In this document: in pieces, positions 17,313 through 25,754 of the stretch | Layout: each line of letters opens with the position of its first letter | Position numbering within the stretch: the stretch's first letter is position 1 | DNA from: Streptomyces werraensis | GTDB lineage: Bacteria > Actinomycetota > Actinomycetes > Streptomycetales > Streptomycetaceae | Direction of reading: 5' to 3' | Length of the DNA: 64,000 nucleotides | NCBI GenBank assembly: GCA_014656175.1 | Contig: BNBX01000016.1 | Location: 49,181 to 113,180 of the forward strand | Translations under genes and position numbers: made by a program | Notes under the pieces: model-generated | The model's input: the letters and a program-made list of their open reading frames with translations, nothing else | The model's database searches: none | Told to the model about the DNA's origin: nothing

Positions 17313-17341
17313 ACGTTACGCCTGGACCCACCGGCCGTCAA
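17313..17341 (-). promoter_or_regulatory. near-consensus sigma-70 promoter for the ABC-F gene
   Basis: TTGACG (17341-17336) and TAACGT (17318-17313) are separated by exactly 17 nt on the minus strand. Transcription would start near 17306, giving a leader of about 240 nt before ATG 17068. The promoter is divergent to the GPP34 gene. Confidence 0.65.
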
Positions 17342-17401
17342 CGTGATTTTCCGACCCCCGTGGACCCCGTGGACCCCGTGTCCCCGCACCGAGGAGGCCT
17401 C

Positions 17402-18007
17402 GTGCCCAACGGCCCGCTCTCCCTGCCGGCCCGCCTGTGCCTGCTGGCCTGGGACCTCGACCCCACCCGGGCCGCCCCCGTGGTGCGGGCCGGCGCCCTG
17501 GCCGATCTCGCGCGGCGTGGTCTGCTGGTCGACGACGACGGCATCGCGACCCCGCGCGACCTGGACTCCCGCACCGGCGACCCGGCCCTTGACGGGCTGC
17601 TCGAGCTGGTCAGCGAGTCCTTCCCGCACGGCTGGCGCACCTGGGTGACGCTGCACGCCCGCTACACCCTGGACGCGGTCCGCGAGCACCTCGTGGCCGA
17701 GGGTGTGCTGCGGGCCGAGAAGCACCGGGTGCTCGGCGTGTTCCCCTCGGTGGACCACGTCCTCGCCGACACGGCCCGCGCGGACGCCCTGCGGACGGAG
17801 GCCCACCAGGTCCTCTCCGGCGCCACGCGCCCCGACGAGACGACCGCGACGGCCCTCACCCTCGCCGCGGCCGCCGACCTCCCGGCCACGGCCACGGGCA
17901 CACCCCCGGCCGCTTCGACGGACCCCGGCTTCGCGGCCGTCCTCCACGAACTCGAGACGGCCCTGAGGGACGCCTCGCCGGCCCCTTCGCTGCCGAAGGG
18001 ACGCTGA
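17402..18007 (+). CDS. GPP34 family phosphoprotein
   Basis: 201-residue protein of the GPP34 (Golgi phosphoprotein 3-like) family, common and multi-copy in Streptomyces, where the function is unknown. The family landmarks are the N-terminal LPARLCLLAWD, RAGALADLARRGLLVDDDG, and the mid-protein HGWRTWVTLHARYTLDAVREHLVAEGVLRAEKHRVLGVFP. The C-terminal third is rich in Ala, Thr and Pro. GTG 17402 has GAGGAGG 4-5 nt upstream; the frame is open further upstream but runs through the divergent ABC-F leader. A perfect hairpin terminator lies between it and the convergent ssgD. Confidence 0.88.
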   Translation: MPNGPLSLPARLCLLAWDLDPTRAAPVVRAGALADLARRGLLVDDDGIATPRDLDSRTGDPALDGLLELVSESFPHGWRTWVTLHARYTLDAVREHLVAEGVLRAEKHRVLGVFPSVDHVLADTARADALRTEAHQVLSGATRPDETTATALTLAAAADLPATATGTPPAASTDPGFAAVLHELETALRDASPAPSLPKGR

Positions 18008-18020
18008 ACCCTCCGGACGA

Positions 18021-18065
18021 CGGACGGCCAGGCACCCCGCGTCACCCGGGGTGCCTGGCCGTCCG
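18021..18065. terminator. bidirectional terminator between GPP34 gene and ssgD
   Basis: A perfect 19-bp stem (18021-18039 with 18047-18065) and a 7-nt loop lie between two convergent genes. It should stop transcription in both directions. Confidence 0.85.
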
Positions 18066-18083
18066 CTGTGTGCCCGCGCGTCC

Positions 18084-18497
18084 CTACGCGTCCCGCATCA
18101 GTTCCGCGAGGCCGTGGTCGAGGTCGAGGTGGAGGTGTTCGAGGCCGGTGGGGACGACCTCGCTCGTCGCCTCCAGGAAGCGGCGCAGTTCGCCGGAGCG
18201 GACGTGGATCACGGCCGTGCCCTCCGGGGCGTGGAACTCCATCACCGTGCGGTCGTAGCCGTACGGGCGCACCCTGACGTCGCCGTCGCCCTCCGGGGCC
18301 TCCATGCCCGCCGCGAGCAGGTCACGGGCGAACGTCCAGCACACGTCGACGCCTTCGAGCGTGGCGGGCGCGGGGAAGGTCATGCGGACGGCGAACGGGT
18401 CGTCGCCGTCGTAGTGCAGCGTGGCGGGGATGTTGGGCATCCGCGGCGCTGCTGCGACCAGGCGGGCCTCTACGGACTGCTCGATGACGGTGGACAA
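18084..18497 (-). CDS. ssgD: SsgA-like sporulation protein (SsgD type)
   Basis: 137-residue SsgA-like protein. These actinomycete-specific proteins act in peptidoglycan maintenance, septum placement and spore-wall assembly during development. The conserved features are LHYDGDDPFAVRMTF, VCWTFARDLLAAG, GDVRVRPYG and the C-terminal GLEHLHLDLDHGLAELM. The long side-chain-specific N-terminus STVIEQSVEARLVAAAPRM fits SsgD, and the place in the chromosome matches what I recall for SsgD in S. coelicolor. TTG 18497 with GAGGGAG 7 nt upstream is the likely start; an in-frame ATG 28 codons earlier has no support. A nested dyad lies about 90 nt upstream of the start. Confidence 0.85.
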   Translation of the reverse strand: MSTVIEQSVEARLVAAAPRMPNIPATLHYDGDDPFAVRMTFPAPATLEGVDVCWTFARDLLAAGMEAPEGDGDVRVRPYGYDRTVMEFHAPEGTAVIHVRSGELRRFLEATSEVVPTGLEHLHLDLDHGLAELMRDA

Positions 18498-18588
18498 CGC
18501 CTTGCTCCCTCGTGACGGCTGGGCTGGCTTCCGGGCGGTACGTGTCTGTCGGCTACTTGAGGAGACGCTGGAATCGGCCATTCCGTGC

Positions 18589-18626
18589 GCATGAAATGCG
18601 AGTGACCTCTGTCACCGCCTTCATGC
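18589..18626. promoter_or_regulatory. nested dyad between ssgD and the BNR-protein gene
   Basis: GCATGAA (18589-18595) pairs with TTCATGC (18620-18626); inside it GTGAC (18602-18606) pairs with GTCAC (18611-18615) across CTCT. The two dyads are concentric to within one base. A second GAGTGAC copy follows at 18632-18638. The arrangement suggests an operator between divergent promoters rather than a terminator, because no gene ends here. Confidence 0.5.
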
Positions 18627-18718
18627 ACCCGAGTGACACGTCTCTCCTCCCTTCCCGCAAGGGCCACTTGGGGCCGCCGCCGAAGGCGGGCGCTCTGGAC
18701 GGCGCCCCGCCGGTGGGC

Positions 18719-18724
18719 TAGCTT
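18719..18724 (+). promoter_or_regulatory. -10 box TAGCTT of a probable leaderless transcript
   Basis: TANNNT hexamer ending 8 nt before ATG 18733, which has no Shine-Dalgarno sequence. Confidence 0.4.
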
Positions 18725-18732
18725 CGCCCGCC

Positions 18733-19860
18733 ATGAGGCGCTGGGGAAGTACGCGACGGCCGGTGACGACGGGACGGACGGGACGGCGCCTTCGCCGGGC
18801 GACGGCGGCGGCCGTCTGCGCGTCGGCACTCGCCGCGCTCACCGCCGTACCCGCCCGGGCACAGGGCCCGGCGCACCAGGACCGCGCCCCGCACTGGTCG
18901 TTGAAGGACACCGGCGCCCCCGACGTGCGGTTCCGCGGTCTGGCCGCCGTCGGCCGGGACACCGCGTGGGTGGCCGGAACCCTGGGCACCGTGCTGCGCA
19001 CCACCGACGGCGGACGCACCTGGCGGGACGTCTCGCCGCCCGGCGCGGGGGAGTTGCAGTTCCGGGACGTCGAGGCGTTCGACGCGCGCCGGGCCGTGGT
19101 GCTGGCGATCGGGGAGGGCGAGGACTCCCGCGTCTACCGGACCGACGACGGCGGAACCACCTGGACCGAGACCTTCCGCAACCCGGACCCCCGTGCCTTC
19201 TACGACTGCGTCACCTTCTTCGACCACCGCCACGGCCTCGCCATGAGCGACCCCGTGGACGGGAAGTTCCGCATCCTGTCGACCCGGGACGGCGGCCGTT
19301 CCTGGACCGTGCTCCCGGACACCGGCATGCCCCCGGCGCTGGAGGGCGAGGCAGGGTTCGCCGCGAGCGGCCAGTGCCTGGTGTCGTCCGGGCCGAGGGA
19401 CGTCTGGCTGGCCACCGGGGGAGCGGACCGCGCCCGCGTGCTGCACTCCGCCGACCGCGGCCGCACCTGGACGGCCGCCGACGCCCCCGTCCCCGCCGGT
19501 GACCCGGCGCGCGGCGTCTTCGCCCTCGCCTTCCGCGACCGCCACCACGGTCTCGCCGTCGGCGGCGACTTCAACCCCGGCCTGCCCTCGCCCGACGCCG
19601 CCGCGCGCACCACGGACGGCGGCCGCGACTGGCGCCCGGCCGCCGGCTCCCCGCCCGCGTACCGTTCAGGCGTCGCCTGGCTCCCGCACAGCCGCACCGC
19701 CGCCCTCGCCGTCGGCCCCACCGGCACCGACCTGACCACCGACGGCGGCCGCACCTGGCGCACCGTCGACACCGGCTCGTTCGACACCGTCGACTGCACG
19801 CCCGACCGGGGCTGCTGGGCGGCGGGGGAGAAGGGCAGGGTCGCCCGACTGGAGCAGTGA
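18733..19860 (+). CDS. exported BNR-repeat beta-propeller protein (Ycf48-like)
   Basis: 375-residue protein with a basic N-terminus and hydrophobic signal region ending near ALTAVPARAQG (about residue 43). The rest is a beta-propeller of BNR/Asp-box repeats: TTDGGRTWRD, TDDGGTTWTE, TRDGGRSWTV, SADRGRTWTA, TTDGGRDWRP and TTDGGRTWRT, six S/T-x-D-x-G-x-T-W-type boxes. Proteins of this shape are often labelled oxidoreductase or photosystem-assembly-like (Ycf48), but sialidase catalytic residues are not evident and no enzyme activity can be assigned. A -10 box 8 nt before ATG 18733 suggests a leaderless message. Likely extracellular or cell-wall located. Confidence 0.8.
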   Translation: MRRWGSTRRPVTTGRTGRRLRRATAAAVCASALAALTAVPARAQGPAHQDRAPHWSLKDTGAPDVRFRGLAAVGRDTAWVAGTLGTVLRTTDGGRTWRDVSPPGAGELQFRDVEAFDARRAVVLAIGEGEDSRVYRTDDGGTTWTETFRNPDPRAFYDCVTFFDHRHGLAMSDPVDGKFRILSTRDGGRSWTVLPDTGMPPALEGEAGFAASGQCLVSSGPRDVWLATGGADRARVLHSADRGRTWTAADAPVPAGDPARGVFALAFRDRHHGLAVGGDFNPGLPSPDAAARTTDGGRDWRPAAGSPPAYRSGVAWLPHSRTAALAVGPTGTDLTTDGGRTWRTVDTGSFDTVDCTPDRGCWAAGEKGRVARLEQ

Positions 19861-19952
19861 CGCGGGCCGGCGGCACTGCATCCCGCGGGCCGGGGTACCC
19901 GACCGCTGTACGCGACCGAGCGCTCGCCGAGCGCGAGAGAAAGTGAGCGGAC

Positions 19953-20276
19953 ATGCCACGCGGTTCCAGCCCCAAGCGGGAGCGTCAGTACGAGCACATC
20001 AAGGAGAGCGCGAAGGACCGGGGCGAGAGCACCGGGCGCGCCGAGGAGATCGCCGCCCGGACGGTGAACAAGGAACGTGCCCGGTCCGGCGAGTCCAAGA
20101 CCGCCAGCCGGACGTCGACGCAGGACATGTCCTCCGGCAAGCGCGGCGGCCAGCGGTCCGGCAAGGGCTCCCAGGGCCCGACCCGCGACCAGCTCTACGA
20201 AGAGGCCAAGAAGCGGAACATCGAGGGCCGTTCGAGCATGAACAAGGGCCAGCTGCAGCGGGCGCTCGGCAAGTGA
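19953..20276 (+). CDS. small basic protein with Rho N-terminal/SAP-like tail (plasmid stabilisation type)
   Basis: 107-residue highly charged protein, rich in Arg, Lys, Ser and Gly. The N-terminus MPRGSSPKRERQYEHIKES and the C-terminal DQLYEEAKKRNIEGRSSMNKGQLQRALG are typical of a widespread actinobacterial family annotated as plasmid stabilisation protein or Rho N-terminal domain protein. The C-terminal 35 residues resemble a SAP/Rho-N helix-extended loop that may bind nucleic acid. The middle is low complexity and probably disordered. ATG 19953 follows GAGAGAAAGTGAG. Function is not known; stress-linked DNA association is a guess. Confidence 0.75.
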   Translation: MPRGSSPKRERQYEHIKESAKDRGESTGRAEEIAARTVNKERARSGESKTASRTSTQDMSSGKRGGQRSGKGSQGPTRDQLYEEAKKRNIEGRSSMNKGQLQRALGK

Positions 20277-20285
20277 GCCCCGCGC

Positions 20286-20328
20286 CTCCGCGCGGAGCCG
20301 CGGGCCGGGAGGCCCCCTCCGCGCGGAG
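20286..20328. repeat. two copies of a 12-bp palindrome
   Basis: CTCCGCGCGGAG occurs at 20286-20297 and 20317-20328 in the gap before the endonuclease V gene. The copies can fold alone or with each other, so the element may act as a terminator for the upstream small gene. Confidence 0.5.
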
Positions 20329-20356
20329 CGCCCCGCCCCGTAGGCTCGGGGGCACC

Positions 20357-21061
20357 ATGACGACCGTACGCACACCGGCCGGCTGGCCGGCCACCGAGGA
20401 AGAGGCCCGGGCGGTCCAGGACGCGCTCCGCACGAAGGTGGTGCTCGACGAAGCGGGCCCGCCGCCCGGCACCGGGCACGTCACCGGTGTCGACGTCGCC
20501 TACGACGACGAGCGGGACGTGGTCGCCGCCGCCGCGGTCGTGCTGGACGCGGCAACGCTGGACGTCGTCGCCGAGTCCACGGCCGTCGGCCGGATCTCCT
20601 TCCCGTACGTGCCCGGACTGCTCGCCTTCCGGGAGATCCCCACCGTGCTGGCCGCCCTGGAGGCGCTGCCCCGCACGCCCGGTCTCGTGGTCTGCGACGG
20701 CTACGGCCTCGCCCACCCGCGCCGCTTCGGCCTCGCCAGTCACCTCGGCGTCCTCACCGGACTCCCGGTGATCGGCGTGGCCAAGAACCCCTTCACCTTC
20801 ACCTACGAGGAGCCCGCCGCCCCGCGCGGCAGCGCCTCCCCGCTCCTCGCCGGCCGCGAGGAGGTGGGCCGCGCGCTGCGCACCCGGGAGGCCGTCAAAC
20901 CGGTGTTCGTCTCGGTGGGACACCGGGTGAGCCTGGACAACGCCTGCGCCCACGCCCTCGCCCTGGCCCCCGCGTACCGCATCCCCGAGACCACCCGCAG
21001 GGCGGACGCCCTGTGCCGGCGCGCCCTCCGCGAGGCAGTACCGGCACTCACGGCGGACTGA
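20357..21061 (+). CDS. nfi: endonuclease V
   Basis: Deoxyinosine 3' endonuclease that cuts near deaminated adenine. The 234-residue protein has the family motifs: GVDVAYDDERD (first catalytic Asp), GRISFPYVPGLLAFREIP (the PYxPGLLxFRE signature contacting inosine), LVVCDGYGLAHPRRFGLASHLG (catalytic Asp and His), GVAKNPF and the late SVGHRVSLDNA. The ATG at 20357 is the family start; a TAGGCT hexamer 10 nt upstream suggests a very short leader. Cytosolic DNA repair enzyme; part of no clear operon. Confidence 0.95.
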   Translation: MTTVRTPAGWPATEEEARAVQDALRTKVVLDEAGPPPGTGHVTGVDVAYDDERDVVAAAAVVLDAATLDVVAESTAVGRISFPYVPGLLAFREIPTVLAALEALPRTPGLVVCDGYGLAHPRRFGLASHLGVLTGLPVIGVAKNPFTFTYEEPAAPRGSASPLLAGREEVGRALRTREAVKPVFVSVGHRVSLDNACAHALALAPAYRIPETTRRADALCRRALREAVPALTAD

Positions 21062-21109
21062 GTACGCGTACGGATGCCCGAACACCCGCCCGAGGGCAGG
21101 GTGTTCGAC

Positions 21110-21256
21110 ATGCCGACACACCGCACCGCCCGCCCCCACCGCGCCCCCGTACGCCTCACCGGCCGAGCCGTCACGCTGGGCCTCGCCCTCGCGGTCCTGG
21201 CGGGCGCGGGCTGGACGGCGGGCATGATCTACACGTTGATCACCTGGCCGCTCTGA
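21110..21256 (+). CDS. small single-pass membrane protein, hypothetical
   Basis: 48 codons with one predicted transmembrane helix: a basic N-terminal half (THRTARPHRAPVRLTGR) followed by AVTLGLALAVLAGAGWTAG and the short end MIYTLITWPL. The orientation rule predicts N-terminus inside. ATG 21110 has GAGGGCAGG about 8 nt upstream, better than the in-frame ATG at 21074. It follows nfi by 48 nt. Similar tiny proteins occur in Streptomyces without known function. Confidence 0.6.
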   Translation: MPTHRTARPHRAPVRLTGRAVTLGLALAVLAGAGWTAGMIYTLITWPL

Positions 21257-21368
21257 CCCGGGAGCGTGCGGTGCGCGCCCAGAGGCGCGGCGCCCTGCGG
21301 ACAGCCCCGGCGCACCGCTCGCCGGCCGTCGGCGCCCCGGCGGACCGCCGGTGGTCCGCCGATCGCCG

Positions 21369-21399
21369 AAAAAAAACAGCCCCGGCGGCCCGCCGAAGC
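21369..21399 (-). terminator. canonical intrinsic terminator with U8 tract
   Basis: On the minus strand a 9-bp stem (21399-21391 with 21387-21379, two G-U pairs, 3-nt loop) is followed by TG and eight consecutive T residues (21376-21369). It lies 140 nt past the stop of the convergent dehydrogenase-like gene. A run of eight A/T is rare at this GC content. Confidence 0.75.
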
Positions 21400-21537
21400 G
21401 GAGGGCGGCCCGGCCGTCCAGCGCACTGCCCGCAGACGCCGGCCACCGCCCGCCGGGCGGGGCGGCAGACCGCCACACGCCCGTGTGACCCACCCGCGAC
21501 CCCGGGTCGATGCCGCGCCGCGCCGACCGGGCGCCCC

Positions 21538-22716
21538 TCACCGCACCGCCGCCACCCGGAACCGGATCCCGGCCTCCTGGAGGCGGCCGATCAGCGCGTC
21601 GCCCATCGCCACCGCCGTCGTGACCTGGCCCGACGTCGGGGGCAGATCGTCGAGGGCCAGGCTCAGCGCGCTCTCGGCGAGCATCTTCGCCGTCTCGTCG
21701 TAGCCGGGGTCGCCGCCCGACACCTCCGTGCAGACCCGGCGGCCGCCGCCCTCGCCGACGAAGCGGACGGTGAACCAGCTGCGCGCCCGCTTCTCGGGGC
21801 TCGGTCCGTCGCCGGGCCTGAGGCGGGCGGACAGGGCGCGGCGCAGCGGCGGGACCTGGGCCGCCGCGACCAGCGTGCCCACCGCGGCCACCCCGCCCAG
21901 GGCGACAGGCAGGCTGCGGACGGCCGCGTAGTGGCGGTAGCGGAAGTCCGGGCCGTAGCGGGCCAGCGCCTTGGCCGAGCGGCGCACGATCTGGCTGTCG
22001 ATCGTCGGCAGGGGCAGCGCCCAGGCGTCCACCTCCGGCGCGTAGCGCGGTATGCCCGTCGGGGCGGAGGCCCGGCGGCCCACCAGCCGGGGCTCGTGGC
22101 GCCGCCGGTCCCGTGCGGCGGCCCGCAGCGCGCCCGGCCGGGCGAACTGGTTCAGCGCCGAGGCGAACGTGCCGCCCGAGAAGGCCGCGTCGGCGGTGAC
22201 GTACCCGTCGACCGTCAAAGGCACGTGCTCCGGCAGCTGCCGCACCGTGAAGTACGCGCCCAGGTCGTGCGGCACCGAGTCGAAGCCGCAGGCGTGCACC
22301 AGCCGCGCGCCGGTCTCCCGCGCGCGGGCGTCGTGGCGGACGTACATCAGGTCCACGAACTCCGGCTCGCCCGTCAGGTCGACGTAGTCCGCGCCGGTGT
22401 CCGCGCAGGCGGCGACGAGTTCCTCGCCGTACTCCACGTAGGGCCCCACCGTGGTGGCGACCACCCGCGCCTGCTCGGCGAGGGCGCGCAGCGTGGCCGG
22501 CTCGGACACGTCCGCCCGCAGGGCGCCGATCTTCTCGCCGCCGGGCAGCCGCTCCCGCAGCTCCTCCAGCTTCCGCCCGCTGCGTCCCGCGACGGCCCAG
22601 CGCAGGCCCTGAGGCGCATGGGCGGCCAGATACTCCGCGGTCAGCGTCCCGGCGAAACCGGTCGCTCCGAAGAGCACGATGTCGTACGGACGGTCCGTCC
22701 TGCTCAGCCTGCTCAT
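21538..22716 (-). CDS. saccharopine dehydrogenase-like / trans-acting enoyl reductase family protein
   Basis: 392-residue protein with an N-terminal Rossmann fold, DIVLFGATGFAGTLTAEYLA (about residues 11-30), and the family segments GPYVEYGEELVAACADTGADYVDLTGE and VHACGFDSVPHDLGAYF. These match the saccharopine-reductase-like family that includes the mycobacterial trans-acting enoyl reductase of phthiocerol and phenolglycolipid synthesis. The lysine-pathway function is unlikely; reduction of a lipid or polyketide double bond is possible. ATG 22716 follows AAGGGG. Its promoter -10 overlaps that of the divergent mmcQ-like gene. A late hydrophobic stretch (ALGGVAAVGTLVAAAQ) may touch membrane. 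Confidence 0.85.
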   Translation of the reverse strand: MSRLSRTDRPYDIVLFGATGFAGTLTAEYLAAHAPQGLRWAVAGRSGRKLEELRERLPGGEKIGALRADVSEPATLRALAEQARVVATTVGPYVEYGEELVAACADTGADYVDLTGEPEFVDLMYVRHDARARETGARLVHACGFDSVPHDLGAYFTVRQLPEHVPLTVDGYVTADAAFSGGTFASALNQFARPGALRAAARDRRRHEPRLVGRRASAPTGIPRYAPEVDAWALPLPTIDSQIVRRSAKALARYGPDFRYRHYAAVRSLPVALGGVAAVGTLVAAAQVPPLRRALSARLRPGDGPSPEKRARSWFTVRFVGEGGGRRVCTEVSGGDPGYDETAKMLAESALSLALDDLPPTSGQVTTAVAMGDALIGRLQEAGIRFRVAAVR

Positions 22717-22757
22717 GACACCCCTTGGTCGTGCAGCCGCGCCGCTGTCGGTGGCCG

Positions 22758-22767
22758 AGGCTAGCGT
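22758..22767. promoter_or_regulatory. bidirectional promoter with overlapping -10 boxes
   Basis: TAGCGT on the plus strand (22762-22767) and TAGCCT on the minus strand (22763-22758) share the TA step inside a CTAG core. The first would serve the MmcQ-like gene, the second the divergent dehydrogenase-like gene. CTAG is rare in such DNA. Inferred from hexamers only. Confidence 0.45.
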
Positions 22768-22806
22768 GGGAGGTGCGGAGCCCGACGACGAGCCCGGAGG
22801 AAAGCG

Positions 22807-23208
22807 ATGGCCGTGCCACGGAACGCCCTGCGGAAGTGGGAGAAAGTGCGCGACTGGGCGCTGCGCCTGCCGGGTGCCGTCGAGGAGCACCCCTGGGGGG
22901 AGACGGTCGCCAAGGTCGACCGGAAGGTGTTCGTCTTCCTCGGCGTCGACGACGGGAGTCACCCGCTCGGGGTCACCGTGAAGCTGACGGACGAGACGGC
23001 GCACGCCCACGCGCTCGCCTGCCCGGGCGCCGAGCCCGCCGGGTACGGCCTCGGCAAGGCCGGCTGGGTGCACGTCCCGCTGGAGCCCCCGGGCGCCCCG
23101 GCGGCCGAGCTGCTCCGCGACTGGGTCGAGGAGAGCTACCGCACGGTCGCCACCAAACGCCGGGCGGCCGAGCTGGACGCGCGGGCGACGGAGCGGGCGG
23201 CTCGCTGA
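22807..23208 (+). CDS. MmcQ/YjbR family protein
   Basis: 133-residue protein of the MmcQ/YjbR-like double-wing fold. Landmarks are LRLPGAVEEHPWGETVAKVDRKVFVFLG near the N-terminus and GYGLGKAGWVHVPL in the second half. Members are annotated as DNA-binding from fold alone; the true role is unknown. ATG 22807 follows GGAGGAAAGCG. It is transcribed away from the saccharopine dehydrogenase-like gene through a shared promoter region. Confidence 0.88.
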   Translation: MAVPRNALRKWEKVRDWALRLPGAVEEHPWGETVAKVDRKVFVFLGVDDGSHPLGVTVKLTDETAHAHALACPGAEPAGYGLGKAGWVHVPLEPPGAPAAELLRDWVEESYRTVATKRRAAELDARATERAAR

Positions 23209-23312
23209 CACGACCCGATCGCGGCCGTCCCCGCACCCCGCCCCCGCTACTGTGGCCAAGCGCTTGCTCGCCTGCCCTTGTGCCGGGTGCGCGGTGTTCC
23301 TAACATCGCAGG

Positions 23313-23335
23313 TGTTACACCAGAAGTGTCACAGC
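23313..23335 (+). promoter_or_regulatory. operator-like motif in front of the beta-oxidation operon
   Basis: TGTTACAC-N5-GTGTCACA is an 8-bp inverted repeat with one mismatch (23313-23333). The segment 23315-23335 is identical at 18 of 21 positions to a motif in the promoter of the MerR gene at 28748-28728, in the same orientation relative to each gene. A TAACAT -10-like box lies at 23301-23306, so binding here would block transcription start. Confidence 0.6.
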
Positions 23336-23348
23336 CGATGGGGGCTCG

Positions 23349-24505
23349 ATGACGGAGGCGACGGCGCCGAACGACGGCCCGCTCACCGGCGTGCGCGTGG
23401 TCGAGCTGGCCGGCATCGGCCCCGGCCCGTTCGCGGCCATGCTCCTGGCCGACCTGGGCGCCGACGTCGTGCGCGCCGACCGCCCGGGCGGCCCCGGACT
23501 CGGCATCGACCCCGCCCGCGACATCACCAACCGCAACAAGCGCTCGGTGGTCGTCGACCTCAAGACGTCCGACGGCGTGAAGCGCGTCCTCGACCTCGCC
23601 GGGCGCGCCGACATCCTGATCGAGGGCTACCGCCCCGGCGTCGCCGAACGCCTCGGCGTCGGCCCCGAGGACTGCCGGGCCCGCAACCCCCGCCTGGTGT
23701 ACGGCCGGATGACCGGCTGGGGCCAGGAAGGACCCCTCGCCGACCGCGCCGGACACGACATCGGCTACATCGCCGTCACCGGCGCCCTCGGCATGACCGG
23801 CGAACCCGGCCGGCCCCCCGTCGCCCCCGCCAACCTCCTCGGCGATTACGCCGGCGGTTCCCTCTACCTGGTCGTGGGCGTCCTCGCCGCGCTGCACCAC
23901 GCGCGCGCCACCGGCGCCGGACAGGTCGTCGACGCCGCCATCGTGGACGGCACCGCCCATCTCACCTCCATGATCCACGGCATGCTCGCCGCGGGCGCCT
24001 GGCAGGACCGCCGCGGGGCGAACCTCCTGGACGGCGGCTGCCCCTACTACGGCACCTACGAGACCGCCGACGGCGGACACATGGCCGTCGGCGCCCTGGA
24101 GCCGCGCTTCTACGCCGAGTTCCTGCGCCTGCTGGACCTCACCGGCCTCGAGGGGGCGCACGCCGACGTCACCCGCTGGCCCGAGCTGCGCGCCCGGGTC
24201 GCCGAGCGCTTCGCCTCCCGCACCCGCGACGCCTGGACGGCCGTCTTCGAGGGCACCGACGCGTGCGTGGCGCCGGTGCTGACGCTGCGCGAGGCTCCGC
24301 ACCACCCGCACCTCGCCGCCCGCTCCACCTTCACCGACCACGCGGGCATCACCCAGCCCGCCCCCGCGCCGCGGTTCTCCGCGACGCCCGCCACCGTCCG
24401 CACCGGGCCCGCCCGGCCGGGCGCCGACACCGAGGACGTGGCCCGCGACTGGGGCGTACCCGGCCTGCTGTCCCCGCCCTCGAACCCTCAGCGAAAGGCC
24501 TCCTC

Positions 24506-24509
<4 letters not shown>
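23349..24509 (+). CDS. CaiB/BaiF family CoA-transferase (alpha-methylacyl-CoA racemase-like)
   Basis: Class III CoA-transferase or racemase of 386 residues. Features: GVRVVELAGIGPGPFAAMLLADLGADVVR at the N-terminus, NRNKRSVVVDLK, the catalytic-region RMTGWGQEGPLADRAGHDIGYIA (His and Asp as in alpha-methylacyl-CoA racemase), and the GGCPYYGTYETADGGHMAVGALE motif. It epimerises or activates 2-methylacyl-CoA so that branched fatty acids or sterol side chains can enter beta-oxidation; that fits the thiolase and FadB genes behind it. The stop overlaps the thiolase GTG start. An operator-like motif lies just upstream. Confidence 0.9.
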
Positions 24510-25720
<1,211 letters not shown>

Positions 25721-25754
25721 CCCCCTCCCGACGGATCACCTGGAGCACACCCTC

